Assembly (NCBI GenBank): GCA_019400425.1
Contig: JAFREE010000002.1
Coordinates: 186,001-250,000 of the forward strand
DNA: 64,000 bases
Source of the DNA: Hymenochaete sp. R1
Lineage: Eukaryota > Basidiomycota > Agaricomycetes > Hymenochaetales > Hymenochaetaceae
Direction: 5' to 3'
Under the pieces are notes generated by a model. The model was not told where the DNA came from. It did no database searches and worked only from the letters and a program-made list of their open reading frames with translations. Shown in pieces: positions 58,533-64,000 of this stretch; position 1 is the stretch's first letter; every line of letters starts with the position of its first letter. The position numbers and the translations under genes were made by a program.

Positions 58533-60366
58533 CTATGAAGTTTGACTAGCCAATAATCCACCATGAACAAAAGCCCGTGCATTCCCAGACGACTCGCTGA
58601 GTTTCGAAAGGAATAACTCATCACTGGTTCCTGAAAAAAATACGAAAACGTCATTAATCAAAAACTCTAGATCGTCTTATCAAAAGAGTAAAAGTAAATT
58701 TAAACGTACTCGTATGTAAAGCCCGGTCCTTAGCCCAGACTTCGAACAAAGAAGCCGCTTCGTGGTATTCCAGCTTCTCCGGTACAGGGAAAGCTCGAAT
58801 TCCTTTGGCGTATTCAACCATTCCCGGAAGTAGTTTTGTATAGGGTTGCAACGCTTTGCTTCGATCAAAAGCCTTCTGAAGCTCAGGCGCCATCGGATAA
58901 TGCGATAAACTGGATGCTACAGCTCCCAAAACGGCTCCTCGTTTCTATGACCCTTCAGTAAAACATCCCGCGTGGCTTTATATATTGAAAAACTCACGAA
59001 GGACCTTTGACCGCTTGCATATTCCATCAACAGTCTCGGTAGAGAGAGATGGTAAGACTTGATGAGTTCATAATGCTGATTGCGGTATTGCGTCTTGCTG
59101 TAAAGAGCCTGAAGTTCGTCTACTGCAAGTAGGACTGGGAATCTAGAGAACAAGGTGAGCTTATTCTCAGAGACAGTACGCATTCCCTTACTTGTCCTGT
59201 TTACTGAGTTCCTCTAACACAGATGAAAGAATTCGCGGAGCCAGATGCTGCTCGGCCGCTGCTATGTCAAAAAGAGCTCTCAGCCGCTCACCAGAGGCGA
59301 CAGGCTTCCTCTTCTCGAATTTAACTTCCGAAGTGACTTTGAGAGAGTCCAAGCTCTTCTTGTTGACCGTCCACATTTGTTCCAATACTTGATTTGAAGC
59401 TGCCGGTTGCAGATACATCTGCGTCTGCGCATCGTAGAAATAGGCGGTCGAGGAATCGACGAGATTATGAGCTGCAAATGGCATTTTTAGCTGCGACAAG
59501 AACGACAAGAGATGGTACGCCCTACCTCGCGGGATATAATATACGATCCAGTTATTCAAGTGACAGTAGTCGACCGCTTGCAGTAACGTATAACTTTTAC
59601 CGCATCCGGCCGAACCAGCTGCGTACATTTAAATATCTTCCACGTGTGATAGAAGAGTATAAAGACTCACTCAGAACATCAGCTCCTTTCTCCCCCTCTC
59701 CTTTTGCAGCCGTGTCCAAATGACTTATCAATGTCCGTGTCACATTTCGGGGAACCACTACTGGAGCAGATAGTAGCCGGAACTAAATGACTAGTCAGAA
59801 ACGGACTGGCCGGGACGCAAGCATAGCTCACGTCGACAAGTATATTCCTGGGCAAGCCATACGAACTTGCAATTGTGCTATGACTGGGTGGTAACCGAAC
59901 GGCGGTCCCTTCTAGCTTGGAAGGATAATTGCCCTTATTATATATTCGTTAGAACATAATATACGCAGTTTGACTAGGTACCTTCTTACCTTTTGCCATT
60001 CCGGAAGGTCCTTTAGCGGTGACTCTCCAGCCCCTCCAAATGCTTCAACCTGGTTTGCAGGTAGTGGAAGGAAAGCCTGGTCGAGATATAATTAGATTTT
60101 TCGAGTAAACAGGGCCCAGAACCTGACGCACCCCAGGAACTACGTCTCGCTTTGGCTTCTCCTTTTGTTTCTTCGTAACGCCTGAGTTCGAGAAAGCTGA
60201 TAATCCGTTTAGATTAGGTGACATGTACACGCATGAGAAAACGCTAAACACCTTTCTGTACGGAAGCGTGTCGAACTTGACGGGAGATGCTGGATTTGAG
60301 GCTTTGGCTTAAAGACGCAGAGCTACTCCCGCTGGCAAGCAGTGGCCTTCCTACTGAGGCGAACAT
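58533..60366 (-). CDS. Mitoribosomal small-subunit GTP-binding protein mS29 (DAP3/Rsm23)
   Basis: Starts MFASVGRPLLASGSSSASLS at 60366, a Ser/Arg-rich mitochondrial presequence. Later exons carry AFSNSGVTKKQKEKPKRDVV, the P-loop GSAGCGKSYTLLQAVDYCHL, NWIVYYIPRG, the Walker B-like FPVLLAVDELQALYS, and RSFKRGAVLGAVASSLSHYP. The C-terminus is EKLEYHEAASLFEVWAKDRA and a last exon RTSDELFLSKLSESSGNARA, ending FVHGGLLASQTS. Order and spacing fit DAP3/mS29, the only GTP-binding protein of the mitochondrial small subunit, needed for mitochondrial translation. About 450 residues is normal. It is divergent from APN2 across 186 bp. Confidence 0.87.
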
Positions 60367-60552
60367 ATTGACGGCGTCGTAATGACCTGTGACGTTGGTG
60401 AGGAACGGACTCCAGAAAGAGAGGGTGGCAGAGCGGAGAAAAAGCGCTGAAAATCATGTGACTTTTCGACTTCAGCCCGCCCGACGCGACAGACGCGACG
60501 CCGTGTCTCTCATCCGCCACCACGATTGTGAACGCATTCAACCCGCAAGTAG
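60367..60552. promoter_or_regulatory. 186-bp shared promoter of DAP3/mS29 and APN2
   Basis: Head-to-head start codons at 60366 (minus) and 60553 (plus). No TATA box was seen. The short distance implies overlapping promoter elements. Confidence 0.5.
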
Positions 60553-62713
60553 ATGAGGTTATTGACATGGAATATTGTGAGCACTCTTTCTTAGTCTTTA
60601 TTGAGCTTGAACCACTAATATAGGTCAATAAGAATGGAATCAGAACGCTTCCTCAATATCATCCGTAGGTTATCTCTACCAATTTCTGTCTCCGTACTAA
60701 GAACAACGTATCAGATGGAACGAATTGAAGACAGGCGAGAAAATACTAAAGGAGCTCGAAGCAGATATAATATGCTTTCAAGGTGTGTCCTTTATTCTGA
60801 TACTATACTCCGTTCTGAGTTCATTTGGATTAGAGATCAAATCAACTCGACAGGATCTTGAGAAGAGTTTCGCACTACCGGATTCATTCGACGCATTTTA
60901 CTCGTTGCCGACAATTAAGGGAGGCTACAGTGGTGTCGCTGTCTTCACTAAACGCTCATGCGCTATCCCTCTCAAGGCTGAGGAAGGTCTTACAAGCACC
61001 CTGCAATCGGGATTGAAGCCCCCTCCAACTCCAAATGAACGTGTCTCATCGTATAAAGTTGCTACTGATGGAGTGGATTTGGTAGAAGATGAAGCAACGA
61101 AGACACATACGGATCTAACCCTTCTCGATAAAGAAGGAAGAGCTCTTGTGCTGGACTTTGGGCTTTTTATACTCATCAATCTCTACTGTCCGAACGAGAC
61201 GTCGGAATCCCGACTTCCTTACAAGATGAACTTTCATTTGCTCCTCGCTGAGCGAGTACGTCAACTCATCGAAGTCGAGAAACGAGAAGTCATTGTCACG
61301 GGAGATATCAACATTTGCGCCGAACCTATCGATCATTGCGACGGACATTTAGCCAGTATTGCAAAGGAATTCTGGGCTCATCCCGCTCGAAAGTGGTTTC
61401 ATGAATGGCTTTCTCCAAGGGGGCCAATGGTGGATGTCGTAAGGCAGCAATGGCCGGATAGAAAGGGAATGTATACATGTGAGTATATGATTGGTAATGC
61501 ATTACTTGGCCTTATTCAATTGTGATATGTCAGGTTGGAATCAGAAGATTGGAGCACGGGCGACAAACTATGGTACCCGTATCGACCACTTCTTGCTTAC
61601 GAAGGGCCTTCTCCCTTGGTTCAAACACGGTGACATTCAACCGTCTATCAGAGGCTCAGATCATTGTCCAGTATTCATCGAGTTATTGGACGAGATAGTC
61701 GATGAGAATGGCAACAAAGTCTTGCTTCGGGAAAAGATGAAAATGGATGAATTAAAAAGGGAACCTCCTCGTATAGCAACGAAATTCTGGTCCGAGTTCT
61801 CAGGGGCGCAAAAACTGTTATCAACTTTCTTTGGAAAAAATGCCGCCAAACTTCGAGTGGACTCGCGAAGTTCATCAGGCAGCCCTGCCCCGTCAAAAGT
61901 AGATCCACTCTTTACGGCCACACCGCCTGATCCCAGTTTATCGGAAAGCATAATTGAAGTCAACGGTATTCTTAAGGATCAAGTTCTCGCCGGCCCAACT
62001 TCTTCACTTTCGTCAGAACCAAATCTCGCAACGATGTCTTCTAGCTCGTCCCGACCTGAACAGGATAACGAGCAATCGCAATCTCAAAACCCATTGCGTA
62101 AACGAAAATCACAAGTAGATAGTAATTATCCCGGTCCTTCAAACAAGAAGAATAGGCAAAAGAAAGGAAAGCCTTTGTCTCAAGACCCTCAACCTAAAAT
62201 ATCCGCTTTTTTCTCGTCAAATACCAAGGACAAGTCGTTAGATTCTGATGGCCATACCAACGACCCAAAACGCGAGATAATCAACGTGGATGGAGTTAAC
62301 GACACAATCGACGGTACGTCGTGTTTCATTCCACTCTCATCACCAATCTCTGTACCTGGAACATCCCAGGATGGAAAGAACGGGAATAGTTCCATTTCTT
62401 GGTCAAACGTCTTTGCGCGTGTCGAGCCACCTCCGTGCACTGCACATAATGAACCTGCAAAAGAGCTCACTGTAAAGAAGCCTGGCCTCAATAAGGGCAG
62501 GGCATTTTATATTTGTTCGAGGTATGTATTTACGAGTTACAATGAACATCCCACTAATAGAAAGCTGAATATCGTATCTCTGCAAGACCTGTTGGGCCAG
62601 GTTACGATGCGGGTAGGGAGAAGCGTCTGCGTGAAGATGTCGATCCTCAGTATCGTTGTGACTTCTTCGAGTGGAAAAGCGATGTGAAGAAGAAGGCTTC
62701 TGCTAACCGGTGA
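60553..62713 (+). CDS. APN2: AP endonuclease 2 with PIP box and GRF zinc finger
   Basis: Exon 1 gives MRLLTWNI at 60553. The best acceptor (exon start 60633) yields WNINGIRTLPQYHPW, the standard start of exonuclease III-type enzymes. Catalytic blocks follow: ELEADIICFQE (metal Glu), GYSGVAVFTK, LINLYCPNE, VTGDINICAEPIDH (Asp/Asn), YGTRIDHFLLTKGL and RGSDHCPVFIEL (catalytic His). After a disordered, Lys-rich linker there is a PCNA-binding motif (QPKISAFF near 62200). The C-terminal GRF-type zinc ribbon reads PPPCTAHNEP, GLNKGRAFYICSRPVGP and YRCDFFEWKSD, ending with ANR. The protein is about 600 residues, as expected for Apn2. It cuts abasic sites and removes 3'-blocked ends in base-excision repair, with the zinc ribbon binding single-stranded DNA. 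Confidence 0.93.
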
Positions 62714-63561
62714 AGAATATGTTGGACTTTGGTTTGCACTTGCTCTGATTGTTTTCATGTGTATTTATTGAATCATTGTATTATCCCCATGAGTTGGGCG
62801 ACCGCGGAACCGTACTCAATGAAAGCTAATATCTTCGAAGGCGATCACGACTTCTTGTCGTAATCGAGGGCTTTTCCGCGGAAATGGTCGCGACAGGTCC
62901 AGGAACTACGAAGACAACGAATCAAAGCGCGTGGAAAGGATACCACGCGTCTTAAACGCTGGAAATGGTGTATGTGTTTTGTCTTTCGGCGCTTCAACAC
63001 AGCGACCAGAGCGCATCGTAACCCACGGTCTATCGGGATTGGAGATATAAGGCTTGATCCTGCATACGCCGTTGGATTAGGCCACTACAGGTCGTGGGAC
63101 GAAAGCTGTGCTGTGAGGCCTATCTTAGCGAATTACCATGTTCTCAGCAAGGTGATGGATGTCTGATGCTTCTCCTATTCAGTGGCTGGAGTCTTACATT
63201 GCGATAGCGCAGAACTAATCTCAGCACGTAAACCATCTTAAATTAGGTGAACCAAAGATAGGATGTCGTTGGAGTGCAAATGGAACTAATTCATGGCGTT
63301 TGAAGGGAGTCTTCAGCTTACCAGTATGCCTGGCATCGTAAGCACCAATGAATCAGATGTTACTTTTAACTTTACAAATTTCAAGTACGATGGTAAGCAC
63401 AAGGCCACCTTCCTAGCAGTGGCTTCCCGCAAAATTATCATTCAAATTGACGATTGTAATCTGTTCGCGAATGAATAGGTGTGATGAAATCATGTGATTT
63501 CCCCGTAGAGACTCGCGAGTCGCGAAACGCGAAGTCTGCTTGATCGTGTGCCATCATCATC
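62714..63561. other. Intergenic, no gene supported
   Basis: 848 bp after APN2. An open but ATG-less minus-strand frame near 62860-63060 ends DYDKKS but has no recognisable family and is not called. No RNA gene was seen. Confidence 0.45.
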
Positions 63562-64000
63562 ATGCCGCCGAAGACGCGTCGCAGGTCGACGACGCCTGAC
63601 AGAACATTGGATTACTTGCATCATCCGAGCCTCAACAAAGGGCAAAGAGACTTCTCGAGGAGTGCAGGAATCTGGCGGTCCTTGAGAATACCGGGATCGC
63701 CGTTAAGAAGCCCAGAAGAGCTTGTTCGTTCTCATGGCCTACATTTCGGAAGTTCTTCTACTCCCCTGTCCCTGCCATCTGCTGTCTGCTCTTAAGTTAG
63801 TGCTTATCGTTCGGCATGCCTTGCCTTCTCGCTTTCTTCCACCACTTGCCTTGCCCTTCCCTCACACTCTTCCCAGTTGCGTTTACTCGACGAACCATCG
63901 TAGTTGCCTGTCGCCATTGGTCTCTGCTTCACTGTTCCCTGGGAATAAGATAACAGGGAAATCTGTCACTGGATATTAGACCGCACGGTTCTAGCGCTGG
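63562..64000 (+). CDS. Possible 5' part of an unknown gene at the right edge
   Basis: An ATG at 63562 opens a frame beginning MPPKTRRRSTTPDRTLDYLH, basic and Ser/Pro-rich, which stops at 63795 unless an intron intervenes (a GTTCGT donor at about 63723 is possible). The ATG follows a short pyrimidine and CAT-rich leader. It may be the first exon of a gene continuing beyond the window. Support is weak and rests only on composition and position. Confidence 0.25.

Noticed and set aside
60577..60632. APN2 acceptor nine bases earlier giving WNIVNKNGIRT
   Set aside because: The later acceptor gives WNINGIRT, the conserved form of the family.
62860..63060. Minus-strand frame ending DYDKKS with several Cys, possibly a small mitochondrial protein
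   Set aside because: No ATG in a sensible position, no twin CX9C spacing and no family match.
1..64000. CRISPR arrays, operons, rRNA, phage or viral genes, secondary-metabolite or defence clusters
   Set aside because: None seen; the window carries ordinary spliced eukaryotic genes without functional clustering.

Overview
This window is nuclear DNA of a filamentous basidiomycete, most likely an Agaricomycete. Three things point there. Nearly every gene is split by many short (about 45-65 bp) GT-AG introns. Housekeeping genes are packed on both strands with intergenic gaps of a few hundred bases. The carbohydrate-active genes are of mushroom type: a Cel45A-like GH45 endoglucanase of subfamily C and a GH128 beta-1,3-glucanase. 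I see no prokaryotic, organellar, CRISPR or viral content. All gene models were assembled by hand by joining exon frames across splice sites.

Left part (1-20.3 kb) is gene-dense: a partial membrane-anchored protein at the left edge; TUL1/DSC1-type Golgi RING ubiquitin ligase (-) divergent from the kinetochore gene NNF1 (+); mitochondrial phosphate carrier; ribosomal protein eL37 with a probable GC-AG intron; an M20 carboxypeptidase; GH45 endoglucanase; a DHHC palmitoyltransferase (-); the post-transcriptional regulator MKT1; and a small acidic protein ending in a single C2H2 finger. An 8.1-kb tract (20.3-28.5 kb) follows in which I can support no gene.

Middle (28.4-46.9 kb): thymidylate kinase, a tail-anchored UBC6-type E2 (-), the spliceosomal cyclophilin CWC27 (-) divergent from a Mex67/NXF-like protein that lacks the leucine-rich repeats, a short protein resembling the Aip3/Bud6 N-terminus (-), an unknown conserved-looking protein (-), a VPS9-domain RabGEF (+), a GH128 glucanase with a probable GPI-anchor tail (-), and a lineage-type protein of unknown function ending in two 22-residue repeats.

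Right part (46.9-64 kb): two repeat-rich gene-poor stretches flank an intrinsically disordered Ser/Pro-rich protein. The first contains a striking near-perfect inverted repeat (arms about 188-190 bp, spacer about 171 bp). The second is dense in microsatellites. Then come a beta-rich (tubby/LURP-one-like?) protein (-), the mitoribosomal GTP-binding protein DAP3/mS29 (-) divergent from the base-excision-repair nuclease APN2 (+), and a weak gene candidate at the edge.

The genes do not form a single pathway or cluster. Three head-to-head pairs share intergenic regions of 172-200 bp (TUL1/NNF1, CWC27/Mex67-like, DAP3/APN2), which suggests bidirectional promoters. No clearly new multi-gene system is visible. 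The most unusual items are the inverted repeat, the GC-AG intron of eL37 with an in-frame alternative donor, the LRR-less Mex67 relative and the GPI-type GH128.
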